Source of the DNA: Geosiphon pyriformis
Taxonomy: Eukaryota > Glomeromycota > Glomeromycetes > Archaeosporales > Geosiphonaceae
Direction of reading: 5' to 3'
DNA: 64,000 nucleotides
Assembly: GCA_016748015.1 (NCBI GenBank)
Contig: JAAOMT010000071.1
Span: 262,863 to 326,862, forward strand
In this document: one piece after another, positions 44,653 through 56,480 of the stretch
How the letters are laid out: each line of letters opens with the position of its first letter
How positions within the stretch are numbered: position 1 is the stretch's first letter
Notes under the pieces: generated by a model
The model's input: the letters and a program-made list of their open reading frames with translations, nothing else
The model's database searches: none
Told to the model about the DNA's origin: nothing
Made by a program: the position numbers and the translations under genes

Positions 44653-47600
44653 CTACACACCTATATTGATATTAACAACACTATCTAGACCAGAAAAAAA
44701 ACAGCATAGCAAATGATGACCAAAGCTAACAGTGAATAATTCAACTACACCAAGTATTCTAATCACTTCACCCGACAATATAGAAGAAACATCACGAGAC
44801 AGATCAGAAACAACTTCACTATCAGCAACCAAACCAGTCTTCTCCATCCATACCTTGTGCTCAGATCTCACCAACCATGCCTTCACACAATATAAATCAG
44901 CTACAAACCTAACAAAACTGACAACTTCACCAATAGTCTGCTTCTTATTCTCAAATACACTCTGAGCTTCCTCGTACCATTCATCTAGCACAAAGCTCTT
45001 ATACACAATAGAATACAAACTTACATCCAAAGAACAAGCAGACAATGTCCACAAAACAGCTGAAAACAACGAATCACAAAGACCCACCACTAAAACCCAA
45101 TGAGCAGAAGTCTTAACCAGAACCTCATCATGAATAACAACATCCCGAGAGCATGTAAAGGCATGGTCAGAAAATTCCACTTCACTACACAGCAGGCACA
45201 ATATGCCAGGATAACCCTTATCATACAGTCTTTTCCGAACAGCTACCGGAAGGTGCCTGTGCACAGCTTTTATCAAATATGAGTGCAAATTTGAAGTTTT
45301 CCGACCAGTAAACTCAGTGAGCATATGAGAGTTTGAATGCCAAACTTTCGCAGTAGAAATCCAGTTTACACATCCAATAAAGTCAACAGATATTACACCC
45401 ACACCAAGTCCAGCCTCCTAGTAAACACAATTAATAGATCAAAAAATGTCTCTTACAAAGTGGTGGGCATTACCAGAGATTGCTGTGTTTTCAGCCACCA
45501 AATAATGTTCATAAACTCCAGTCAACAAAGAGAAGGGAGATTGAGCAGCATTTCCAGCCACCAAATCAGTCTTGACATTACTTAAAACGCCAGAATGGCC
45601 CTTAATCTTAACTCAGACCACCTCAAGATCTTTTTTCCTAACCAAATTGAAAATATGGCATCTTTCTAACCAGTACCAATTATGAAAATCAGACATGGTA
45701 CAAGACAACTCTGACAAGCAGACATCAATAGCAGCTTGGCTATCAGTATGTAAAATCACTTGACAAGAGGAAGGTACACACTCAAGAGCCAACATAACAG
45801 CCTGTAACTCAGCCAGAGTAGAGAACAGTAGACCACCAACCACAACACCAATATTTCTATCCAAAACCAGAAAATATGCAGCAACATCACAAGCAGTATC
45901 AACTGAGCCAGCATTTCTTAAAGATCCATCATACAACTCATCTTTCACCAGAGAAAACACTTCAGAATCTAAAACATTTGTATTAACAAACTGAGCAAAA
46001 CCAGCAGAACTGGAAGCAGAAAAGCCCTAAACCAACATAAACTCGAACACGACTGAAAACCAGAAAGGCATAGGGCCTCGTGGGTCCAACTTCTTCCAAC
46101 AATGAAAAGTCTTCCAATCTAGCACACAGCCTCTCTTATCCTAAATCCGATCATCAAAAGCAACTCCAAAACACTTCAGAGAGCAAACAGAATTAAAATA
46201 CTCAGAACTACCTAGAATTAACAAAAGTGGAAAATGATCTGGACTGCAAAAGGCATTGGGAAGATTATTAGCCAAGGAAAGCTCATTACTTAAAAAAATC
46301 TTCACAATCCCAGCCAAAAAGTTGTTGACTAGACTAACATGCAACTTGACAGAAAACTGCAAAAGATCCAGAAGAGCCTAGCCAAGAACCTGCAAGTCTA
46401 AAAACCTATGATCAAACAAACACCCAAGGACCTCAGAGGCATTAAAAAAGGACACCAAAGCAGCAATCTTCCGTTCAGATTGCACTTGTTCAAAAGTTTT
46501 CAAGCCATACAAAAAAGAATGATGTAAGACAGCATCCAGAAAATCATAAGACAAACCAGCTTTGGACTTAAGACCCTTCCTAACCATGACATCCCATTTG
46601 CAACAAACACCAGATGAAACAAAACTAAACTGAGTCTGGTAACTAACAATAGGCTACAAGACAGCTGAGACCAAATACAAGAACTGCTTATTTGTGATAG
46701 TTTTCCTGAGCACGATGTTGACAAAAAAACAAACATCAAAATGAGCTTTGAATACACTAGATTTAGACAAACCCTTCATAGACAAAAAGATATCCACATA
46801 ACAATGAGCTTTGCTTTTTTTAGCAATCGAGATTGGCTGATCACAAATACTCAGAGAGGCAACCTTAACACCCTGATTAATGGAAATAACCACTGTCTTA
46901 TCATTATTAATAGAAATATCATTGATTTTGAAGAACTCACTGGCAATGTTCAGAGCATATTGAGTAGAGGCCTGACAATTTTCAATCCAAATCATATCAT
47001 CAATGAACGCACCAGCTGCCAAGTAAGATGTCATCCCATCCATACTCTCAACTCTGCCCATCTTCACAACAAACTTAAAATTAACATGGTATCTGCGCAA
47101 ATGCTTGTGTTATTTCACTTCATATAAGAGTGAATCATAGAAAATTCTCCATAAGAGAAATGAAAAAACTTCACTCTGGTCCAATCCATCATGTATATTA
47201 TAGCCATCTGACAAGCCGAAATCAGTCATCACTCTGTTAACCCTATCCTTATGAATGTTCCCAAAAAACCCAATAAATCTCTTACATATTTTGATGTGCC
47301 GCAAACTAGCTTTTAAGTGAGGCCAATCAACAGAATCATATGCCTTCCATATATCCTACAAAACCAACCAAATTTCCCTATTCTTTTCAAGAGCATTCTC
47401 CATAACTAAACCAATTGCAAATACTGGAGATTACATAGAAGTACCATAGAGCACTGAAAAATTATTACTCCAGAGAACACCAAACTTACTACAAGCCAAA
47501 GAGATGTGATTAGACAAAATCTTAGACAAAATCTTTTTGGCAGTCTCAATCAAAGCAATAGGTTGAGTATTAGTAAGAACTCTATCCCAATTATAAGGCT

Positions 47601-49311
47601 TAAGGATCATTAAGACCTACGCCCTCTTCCACAAAGTAGGCACCATACCAACAGATAAGCACACATTCAGCAACACCAAAAGGCATTCCAACATCTCACC
47701 ACAACCATGTTTCCAGAGTTCATTGGGAATACCAGACAAGTCAGCAGCTTTGTCATCAGGCAGGCCATTAGTAACCGAAAGCAATTCACCCATGCTAATC
47801 ACATTCATTATATTAGAAAAGGCATCATCTTTAACATAGTTCAAAGGTGCATACTGACAAGTCCAGAGATCAGGTAGCATTATAGGCATCACATGCTTCC
47901 ATGTCCAACCCTTCATAATTTTGTCAACACTTGACCTGACCTCCTTCAGCTTCAATATCAACTCATTATTAACCACCAAGTGATCCAACACCACCTTTTG
48001 AAATGGCCGATCTAGAACATTCCTAATTATACTTCTTTTGTCCGAGCAAAATCGTTTTATACACCTCTCAATAGTCTTTCTAATAGTAGCCTCTTGTAGC
48101 AACTTTGACTCAAACATCTTGGATTTTCTGTACCCCTTTTTAACGAGCAATAAATAACTAAGAAGGTCCTCTACTTTTTGGTCACCACAAACCATGTTTT
48201 CTAGAACGAGAGCTTTACCAACATCCAGAGCTGACCATTTTTTCATGAATCAATCGAAACCAAAAATATCAGCAGAGGTCAGGCATTTAACTATTTTGGC
48301 AACCAGCAACTCCAAACCCAGGAACCTAGAAGAATGTTTATTTTTTGAGCACTGAAAATCACAAAACCAATGTCTGGAAAATATTTCATCTGCAGAATCT
48401 ATCACCATCTTTTCCAGCAAAGACCACATAGCATCCAAATTAAGACCAGCAGCAGTGCCAAAAAACCTTCCCTTTATCTCCAACATTTTAGCAGAGGAAC
48501 ATTCCTTAAAATGGGACCACCCAGCACCATTAGCATCCTTGATCCTAAACTTTCAATGGTCTTTGTTGGCCTGCTTACACAAATCATTCAGCCGAATATC
48601 TAAGAGCCCACTTAGGCCAACTGATATTATGACAGATTTGTGATCTGTATTGAAAAAATCAGAAACAGAATTAACACAATGCTTTATAACAACAGAAGAT
48701 AGAGTCCCACTAACAAGAATAAAATCAATTGTTTTTTTCACTTCCTTAAAATTGCTCCATGTAGCCATTTTGACCAAAGAGTGTCCAGCAAAAGAATTGA
48801 CTAAACCCAAACCCAAACAGAACTTAAAATTCGCACTCCTCCCAGAATTATTCTTGTTGAAATTACCACCCAGAATGACAAAAGTGCTGGAGTTAACAGC
48901 CTTAGCAATAAGAAAATTCACTGCAGAAGCCTGAGCAAACCTAGTCCCAGGAGAAGCACCAGCATACAAACCCAGAATTGTAACCAAAAACTTGCCTTTA
49001 AACAAAAGCTGAATCAAAATCAAATGACCAGGAATCTCTTCAACCCTAGAAACATAATGAGCCAAAGAGTTGTTCATAATCACAGCAACGTCAGCACCGA
49101 AATAACCAATATCCAACCCAGAAGTAAAAATCCGAACCCCATCAAATTTGTCCCTGATCCATAATCCAGAAGAGAACTTTAATTTTGTCTTAGCAACAAA
49201 GGAAATCATATTTCCAGAACTTACATGCCAATGGATTATGTCTGCCTGTTTTACAGGGACATTGATACCCCGAATGTTGCACATAACTAATTTTTAGACT
49301 AAATTACTCAT
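44653..49311 (-). pseudogene. LINE ORF2: endonuclease, RT, RNase H, zinc finger
   Basis: About 1550 codons, one frame, no net indel, with many stops. Apurinic-type endonuclease at 48553-49284: NIRGINVPVKQADIIHWH, then VAKTKL (catalytic Glu now Lys), LGGNFNKN (Asp now Asn), TIDFILVSG and NTDHKSVIISV. RT begins near 47760 (LPDDKAADLSGIPNELWKHG) and has its catalytic box AFIDDMIWI at about 46990-47015. RNase H at 45550-45960: AELQAVMLAL, HTDSQAAIDVC and, past a stop, KIKGHSG. The C-terminal domain (44653-45402) has CLLCSEVEFSDHAFTC, a CCHC-type finger. Endonuclease changes fit G-to-A mutation. Confidence 0.88.
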
Positions 49312-49409
49312 TGGGATGAAGGAAATAAGGACGAACCCGAATCAGAACACAAGAGATCCAATCTCACCAGAATCAAACCAAATAAAGCTTTTAGAGCAGA
49401 CAATTTGGA

Positions 49410-51176
49410 TTACAAACTGCCCACCTTAGAGATAAGAACCTTAGAACCACTTGAACTAAGACCAGCAGCAAGTTCATTACTATCAGAAAGAGGGGGAATG
49501 GACAAAGCCAACATATCATCCAGAGCCATATCTAAATCCACAACCAAAGCCAAAAACACTGAACCAGCCATAAAAGGAGCACAAAAAGTGAATGCCAAAG
49601 GCACCAGATCAACAAAACTCAATTTTTTAAGAATAACAGAAACCTGATCCGAAAGAATTTCCAAAGAACACTCCAAAACTGCCAAATAATCACCCAAACC
49701 ATCAACCTGAGGACCAGAAGAACCAAAAGAGAGAGGCATACTACCAGAGAGCAAACCAGAACCAGAAAGAGAGCCACCAGAAAAGGAGGCAAGAGACACC
49801 ACTTAAGCCCACAATTTTCCGCCAAAGGCAGCAAGGCAAGAGATAGGAACATTTTTTTTTGCATACAACCTGGCTAATTGAAGACAATTAAAACCAGAAG
49901 CAGACTTCTTAAATGAATTTGGGAGGCCAGAAGATGACTCAACTGATGCATTACACTCCAGAGTAGAATGGCCAAAACACTCATACTTCTCACACCAAAC
50001 CAAATCCAACCTAGTCCATAAGAGACGCACTCCACCAAAAATAGGCTCAGTGAGAAAAGCAGATTCCAACTCCTTATTAGATTCAAAGCCAACCACAGCA
50101 CAATGAAATCTATTGCCAGTTTCCAATGAACAATTGATGATGCAAGTTTTTCCACCAGTCTTTTCCAAAAGAATACCAAAATCATGTGCAGTTGTTCTCA
50201 CTGGCAAAGTAAACAACAATGCCTTGAATTAATTTCTTGATGCCTAGATATTGTGATTTTCTGCTGCTTTGGCAACACATACTGAATTCTTTCCAATTAG
50301 GAATGACTATTTTAAGGCCAACAAATTAGCTTGACTTGATTTAATAAACTCCACCACAGTCTTTTGTTATATTCTAATTAACTGAATTTTAATTAACTTA
50401 ATATGCCCAAACTCGGAAACTGCAATGATGATCATATCTCTAGGCATGTTCATGAGAATTTTTTTAATTACTATGGCCCAATCTGAATGAAATCCTTGTT
50501 TCTTAAGATCATTGTTTACACTGATTTCATTTTTGCCAACCAATAAAACAGCCTTCTTCATGCTTTCCTCTAATGTAAATGTTGATTTGATAATTCTTTC
50601 AAATTTTGAGGGAGTAGTGACTCCTCCAAAACCATTGATTTTTGAAAAAATTTTTCTGATGAACTGAGTTTTTTGCATAGCCAATTTTCTTTTTACAGCC
50701 AAAAAATTAATGTTTAAAGCAAATAATTTTTTAACCAACACCTCTACAGAAGTTTTGATGATCTTGAGATCAATTCAAATCTTATCCAAAGGAACTTTTT
50801 TTCTAAGAGGGGGCAAAAAGGGCTTCATCTTTTTATCTATTTTAAAGTCAGGAGAACCAATAGGAGAACTGAAATTCATACCAGTATTCATTCGTTTAGC
50901 CTTGGGAGTGTTAACAGCCAAGTCCAAGAAAGAACCATCAAAACCACCAGACATACTAACATTTTTATCATCACCAGATAGGCTCTCCACATCAGAATAT
51001 ACACTAGCACCAGAACCAGACTTCAAAAAAATATTCTTTTCATCACTAAAATATTTAATATTTCTAAGAGAAGCTTTCTTTTTTTGTGAAAAGGAACCAT
51101 CAGCAGGACCATGAAACACGCTCTTAGGAGTCTTTTTACTAGACATGCCACCACTAGAGACAGCTTTCAAATCCAT
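49410..51176 (-). pseudogene. LINE ORF1 (RNA-binding protein)
   Basis: Starts ATG at 51176 (MDLKAVSSGGMSSKKTPKSV). 589 codons in one frame with stops near 50775, 50367, 50310, 50250 and 49803. The N-terminus is Ser/Lys-rich; the middle part (50367-50741) resembles the nucleic-acid-binding ORF1 segment of such elements. A knuckle-like WCEKYECFGHSTLEC near 49990 has Tyr at a canonical Cys position. The C-terminal part is Ser/Gly/Leu-rich. Confidence 0.75.
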
Positions 51177-51300
51177 GACAAAAGGGTTGTTAGTTAAAGA
51201 AATGTTGATATATTAATAACAAGAAAAACAAAAAACTTCTTTTCTTAGAAAAGTGCTCATTGGGGTTTTTTGGAGGTAGGAAAGAAAAAAAAGTCTTATT

Positions 51301-52390
51301 TTAACAAATAAATTATTGATTTTATTATTTAATCTTGTTTTTATTATAATTATATTATTAAATATATAATTTTAATATTATTTATGTTTTTTTATAAATT
51401 TTTTAATGATTCTATAAATTAAGTCTTTAAATATTATATATTTTTGATAATTAATTAAAAAAAATTCTGGTTATAATATTGTTAAGTTAGTTTTAATTTT
51501 TGATTGAAAATATTTCTTATATTTTTATAAAATTTAAATATATTTTTTATTAAACTCTTATTAAAACTGGTTTTTGTCCAAAAATAAATAATAATAATCA
51601 TATTTTTTCTTATTTTAAAATCTGTTTATTATTTTTTTTACTTTTCTAAAAACTAATATTATTCATATATTTATGTATATACTATAATTAATTATATATA
51701 TATAATAATGTATATTGCTTAAAAAAAACATTGTTATTGTTAAAAAAATCAACAAATTCGTGTTTTTCTTTTAGCAATAATGTTTTACAAAAATTAATAA
51801 TTGTATAAATCAAAAAAAAGAAAAAAAAATAGTAAAAAAAAATTAAATAAGTTGATATTGTTGTATTAATTTTTGTTTTAAATGAATTAATTTAAATGTA
51901 AATGAATTTTTATAGTTTTAAAAAAGCTTACTTATATACTTGTAAAAAAAAATTAATGATTAAGTTAGTAATTACATTAATAATTTGGTCAATAATCAGA
52001 TTAATAATCAAGTTAATAACTAAATCAATAATTAAGTCGATAATTAAATCAATAATCACATCAACAATTAGTTCTAAAAATAAAATGGTTAATTAATAAT
52101 ATTAGTAACTAATATATATAACTAACTATGCTTAAATAAAATAATAAAAGCTTATTGTTTTAAAAACCCAAATGTAAAATTTGGTTTTAGTAATTACAAT
52201 ATTTGAAATAAAATTAAGTATTTCGTAAAAAAAATGAATTATTTTTAATTTTATACAATTAAAAAAGATGAAAATAAGTTATTTATTAAGTATATCACTT
52301 TTAAGAATACAATAGTTTTAATTGGTTCTAAAATATGTATATGTAAAAAAATTTAAAAACTAAATTATTAAAACATCTATTTTTGATACA
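51301..52390. other. AT-rich spacer at the repeat/gene boundary
   Basis: No gene or recognisable element. Long A/T words; a degenerate repeat of TTAATAATCAAGTTAATAAC-like units lies at 51955-52090. Composition changes abruptly at about 52405 (CCCGCCCGGATCC). Confidence 0.6.
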
Positions 52391-52502
52391 TCCAAATATG
52401 AAAAATTTCCCGCCCGGATCCTGACTCACTTTTTTAGTTGTGATTTCAAAAATTGAGGGTTGCGAAATGTCACAAATGTTTACTTTTCAAAAAAGCAAAG
52501 TT

Positions 52503-52526
52503 GCACGAAAGTCGAAGCTTTCGTGC
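52503..52526. other. Perfect 9-bp inverted repeat upstream of ThrRS
   Basis: GCACGAAAG, six-base spacer TCGAAG, CTTTCGTGC, about 155 bases before the ThrRS start codon. It could be a protein-binding palindrome or an mRNA hairpin if transcription starts upstream. Function unknown. Confidence 0.5.
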
Positions 52527-52679
52527 TTATGTCAGGTGATCCTGAATCCTCGTTTTTTCGCATATGGCTCGTAAGTATAATTTATAAGGGCAGGTGACCA
52601 GATCATTAAATCCTAGAGGTTAACATTTACTAGTGCATCTCCTATCAGCTTCTATACTTTTCAAGCCACTCGGTCAATC

Positions 52680-55600
52680 ATGACCTCTGCTGAAACCCAA
52701 AGTCTTCAGTCTGAAAAGAAAAAGAAAAACAAAGCTTTAAAGGGCGACAATGATAAATCACAACCGCTTGAGGTGTGACTTTTCTTTTGTTCGTTTCAAT
52801 ACAAAAATTTTCTCTAACATTTCAAACTTGAACTCTCAGTTCAACCCACCTCCTGAATATATACCTCACCGGATTAAATATTTTGAGGCTTGGAAAGCGG
52901 AATACGACGCAGAAATAAAGAGTTAGGTTTGCATTCAAATGTTTGATAACTTTGTCGTTGAATTTTTCCCAACCTATTCCTTTGCAAATTTATCACATAG
53001 AAAAATCACGTGACTCTATAACCGTTACTTTTCCCGACGCTAATACAAAACCGGCAGTCTCTTGGGAGTCTACGCCTTTAGAAATTGCTAAAGGGATATC
53101 AAAGTCGCTTTCAGAACGGATAGTCATCGCAAAGGTACCCATGAGAAATTATGAAAAAAATTCTTATTTCTTTGAGCGATAAGCCTCTTAATATTAATGA
53201 TTGCTATTTAGGTCGATGGTAATTTATGGGATCTTGAGCGGCCTCTTGAGAAAGATTGTACCCTTGAGTTGTTAGATTTTGATAATGATGAAGGTAAATT
53301 CTCAATCCTTACCTACATTTGTTTTTTGATATGTGATATTGGCTCTAACCGACGGTATCTTTTTATAGCCAAAAAAGTTTTCTGGCATTCTAGTGCGCAC
53401 GTTCTAGGCGAGGCTAGTGAGCGTTATTATGGATGTCACCTTTGCATTGGACCTCCTCTTGATGATGGAGGCTTTTATTATGAAATGGCAATCCAAGAAC
53501 GGTAAGGTATTTTATTAAATGTATTGTTAAATAGTATCACTTAAATCCCTAAAAATCCAAATAAATCATTTAATAATCTCTTTGTAAAGCGTTGTCCATC
53601 AGGGTGATTACCCAGATCTCGAAAAAATTGCAAAAAGTGTTATCGAGGAAAAACAACCATTCGAAAGATTAGTTGTCTCCAAGGAGAATTTATTATTTAT
53701 GTTTAAGGTATTTAGTTTTTGTTTTTTATTACAATTCAAAATTAAATTTCTAATTATAGGTTTTCTTTTTAGCATAACCAATACAAAGTCCATCTCATTA
53801 ATTCCAAAATTCCGGACGGTACTTCTACTACCGTTTATCGTTGTGGTTCATTGATTGATTTGTGTAGGGGGCCACATGTGCCGCACACTGGAAGAATTAA
53901 AGCGTTTTCAATCACTAAGGTATGACTAATATCATTGAATATTTCCTTTGCCAAGTCATATCTGAGTGATTTACCTAAATTATTAGAATTCCGCTTCTTA
54001 CTTTCTTGGTGATGCACAAAATGATTCCTTACAACGGATTTATGGGATCTCTTTTCCCGATGCAAAACAAATGGCTGAGTATAAAAAATTAATTGAAGAA
54101 GCAGCAAAACGTGATCATCGCAAAATTGGCCAGGTATCGTATATTCCCAAAAGTTTTGGGATCAATATTGCTCCGAAACTATATCTTGAGCCTTGAGATT
54201 AATCGTTTTGGCAGGAACAAGAATTGTTCTTTTTTAACCCCGAATATAGCCCAGGAAGTTGTTTCTTTCTTCCAAACGGAACTCGAATATATAACACCCT
54301 TATTGATTTAATAAGAGTAAGTTTATCTTTTTTTCATTAAAGAAATTTATTCTTAGGTTACTATTCATCATAATCCCGTCAATAACAAATTAGGAAGAAT
54401 ATAGGAAACGTGGATTCACAGAAGTGATTTCTCCAAATATGTATAATATAAAACTATGGGAGGAATCGGGACATTGGCAGAACTATGAGGTTGATATTTC
54501 TTAATATCTCTCAGTTTGATATACATTGTTTAATTAAATTATCATTTTGGAATCTAGGAAAATATGTTTTCCTTTGAAGTCGAAAAAGAAAAATTTGCGC
54601 TCAAACCAATGAATTGCCCTGGTCATTGTTTAATGTTCAAACATCGTGAGCGCTCTTATCGTGAACTGCCTATCCGTTTTGCTGATTTTGGTGTTCTCCA
54701 TCGTAATGAGTTGAGTGGTGCTTTGACGGGTTTGACTCGTGTTCGAAGATTCCAACAGGACGACGCACATATTTTTTGCCGGCATGATCAGGCTAGACAT
54801 TTTTTCATATTAAACACTCATCTCTAAACTTATGCTAAAGGTCTCATAATTCGATAGATCAAAGAAGAAATCGCATCATCTCTTGATTTCCTCAGAAAAA
54901 TTTATGGAATATTTGGCTTTACGTTCCATTTGAAGCTTTCCACACGCCCTGAAAAATATTTGGGTACCATCGATGTCTGGGATGAAGCAGAAAAGGTTTG
55001 AGTCTTGCAATATCAAAAAATTACCTATCACCCGACCTTAAAAAATAATTTCAAACTTAAAAGGAATTAGAGCAAAGTCTCAATGATTTCGGCTCCCCTT
55101 GGGAATTTAACCACGGGGATGGTGCTTTTTATGGGCCTAAGGTACAGTGAATTTTTTTGCATGAGCTTTCATGCATACACTTCCCATTTTCTAATCAACC
55201 TAATTGCCGGTACTAGATTGATATTACTTTATCTGATGCTCTCAAAAGGAAACACCAATGTGCTACACTTCAACTTGATTTTCAACTACCAGAACGGTTT
55301 AAACTAGAATATCACACCAACGTTTTGGGTGATTCTCAAAATTATGTTCGCCCAGTCATTATTCATCGTGCCATTTTAGGCTCTGTTGAACGTATGATTG
55401 CTATTTTGACTGAAAATTTTGGTGGAAAATGGTAAATTTAAGTTGTATTTATTTGACTATTTAAATTCTTATATTAATAAAAATTCACGTTCCATCCACT
55501 TTAGGCCATTTTGGATTTCCCCTCGTCAAATTATTGTCATTCCCGTAGCAAATACTTTCAGTAATTATGTCAAAAAGGTAGCAGATGCTTTATTCGGAGC

Positions 55601-55917
55601 AGGTTTCTACGTGGAAACGGATTTGGGAGAAAATACTCTTAATAAAAAGATTCGAAACGCCCAAGTGGCCCAATTCAATTTCATATTTGGTATCTGTTCA
55701 ATTTCCTTTTAAGTTTCAAAAACAAATTTACTTTTACTCATTTGAATTTGCTTCATTCAACGTAGTCGTGGGAGCTGAAGAAGAGAATACAAATTCCGTA
55801 AACATTCGAAATCGTGATGAAGGTGTTAAGGGTAAAACGCAGACAATTCCACTCAAAGAAGCTATAACTAAATTGTTGGTATTGAAAAAAGAGAGACGCT
55901 TAGAGAACAAACTTTAA
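52680..55917 (+). CDS. THS1: Threonyl-tRNA synthetase, cytosolic (16 exons)
   Basis: Charges tRNA-Thr with threonine using ATP; class II synthetase. Exons: 52680-52772, 52840-52921, 53001-53134, 53212-53293, 53369-53501, 53590-53707, 53773-53919, 53987-54133, 54215-54316, 54394-54489, 54558-54791, 54858-54995, 55064-55141, 55217-55431, 55505-55689, 55766-55917. They join to 2136 nt, 711 aa, close to fungal and animal homologues. The N-terminus is Lys-rich; TGS domain at residues 58-130 ([13 protein letters not shown]); editing domain with HSSAH (about 137-141) and [11 protein letters not shown]; core with [20 protein letters not shown], the zinc/catalytic NCPGHC (Cys about 398), motif 2 [15 protein letters not shown] and motif 3 [12 protein letters not shown]-terminal anticodon-binding domain from about 601. 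Intron 11 has a GC donor. No mitochondrial leader is obvious. Confidence 0.95.
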
Positions 55918-56480
55918 CTACTAAAATTTACCTACTAGTTAAGGATGTACACAATCTGATAAAGCCTTCTTAATTCTAAACAAAAACGCTCTTTATTCTA
56001 ATCCTTGTTTTAAAATTACCGCTTCTTTTTCATGATTGGTATTACTCATCTCAATTTATTGACCAATCAGAAAATCTCTTACTTTTTAATTCCCGAGTGA
56101 TGATAACAATAATGATCTTGGCCTAAAAACGTGCTTCTTGACCTTGGTGCTCCAGAAAGATAAAGTCGAGCATGGGGCATACTAATACTAGATTTTTGAT
56201 CTTTTGTCTGTTGCTCGTTTCTAAATATTAACCACTATCGTATTGTGTATTTCATATAATTGATCAAAGATCCTTGAGAAAAAATACTTCTTGCAATCTC
56301 CCAAAGGAAACTTGGAGAGTCTAAATGGAGATTAGAAGATATTCACTAGCTGTTCAGGAAAGTCTTACTACAGTGATGAAAATAATATTCAAAAGCCTCG
56401 AGATCTCGATTAGCTTAAAAACTATGAAACTCAAAATTCAACAAGCCATCTACACTAAATATCGGTATCTCGAGCACGTA
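55918..56480. other. Intergenic region between convergent genes
   Basis: Holds the 3' flanks of ThrRS (+) and the TFIIIA-like gene (-). No coding similarity recognised; short open frames here lack any family signal. A 12-base palindrome TCGAGATCTCGA lies near 56398-56409. Confidence 0.5.

Larger units (their letters stand above)
44504..51300 (-). mobile_element. Non-LTR (LINE-type) retrotransposon, defective
   Basis: Minus-strand element with ORF1 (49410-51176), a 98-base gap, ORF2 (44653-49311), a short 3' UTR with AATAAA at 44535-44540 (minus strand) and an A-rich tail at about 44504-44530. The 5' end is placed near 51300, where composition becomes AT-rich again. No LTRs. Both ORFs keep a single frame over their whole length but hold many stops. 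Confidence 0.85.

Noticed and set aside
46741-47127. 128-codon plus-strand frame
   Set aside because: Antisense to the LINE RT region, which has recognisable RT motifs on the minus strand.
51902-52096. 64-codon Ile/Lys-rich frame
   Set aside because: Simple-sequence repeat of TTAATAATCAAG-type units.
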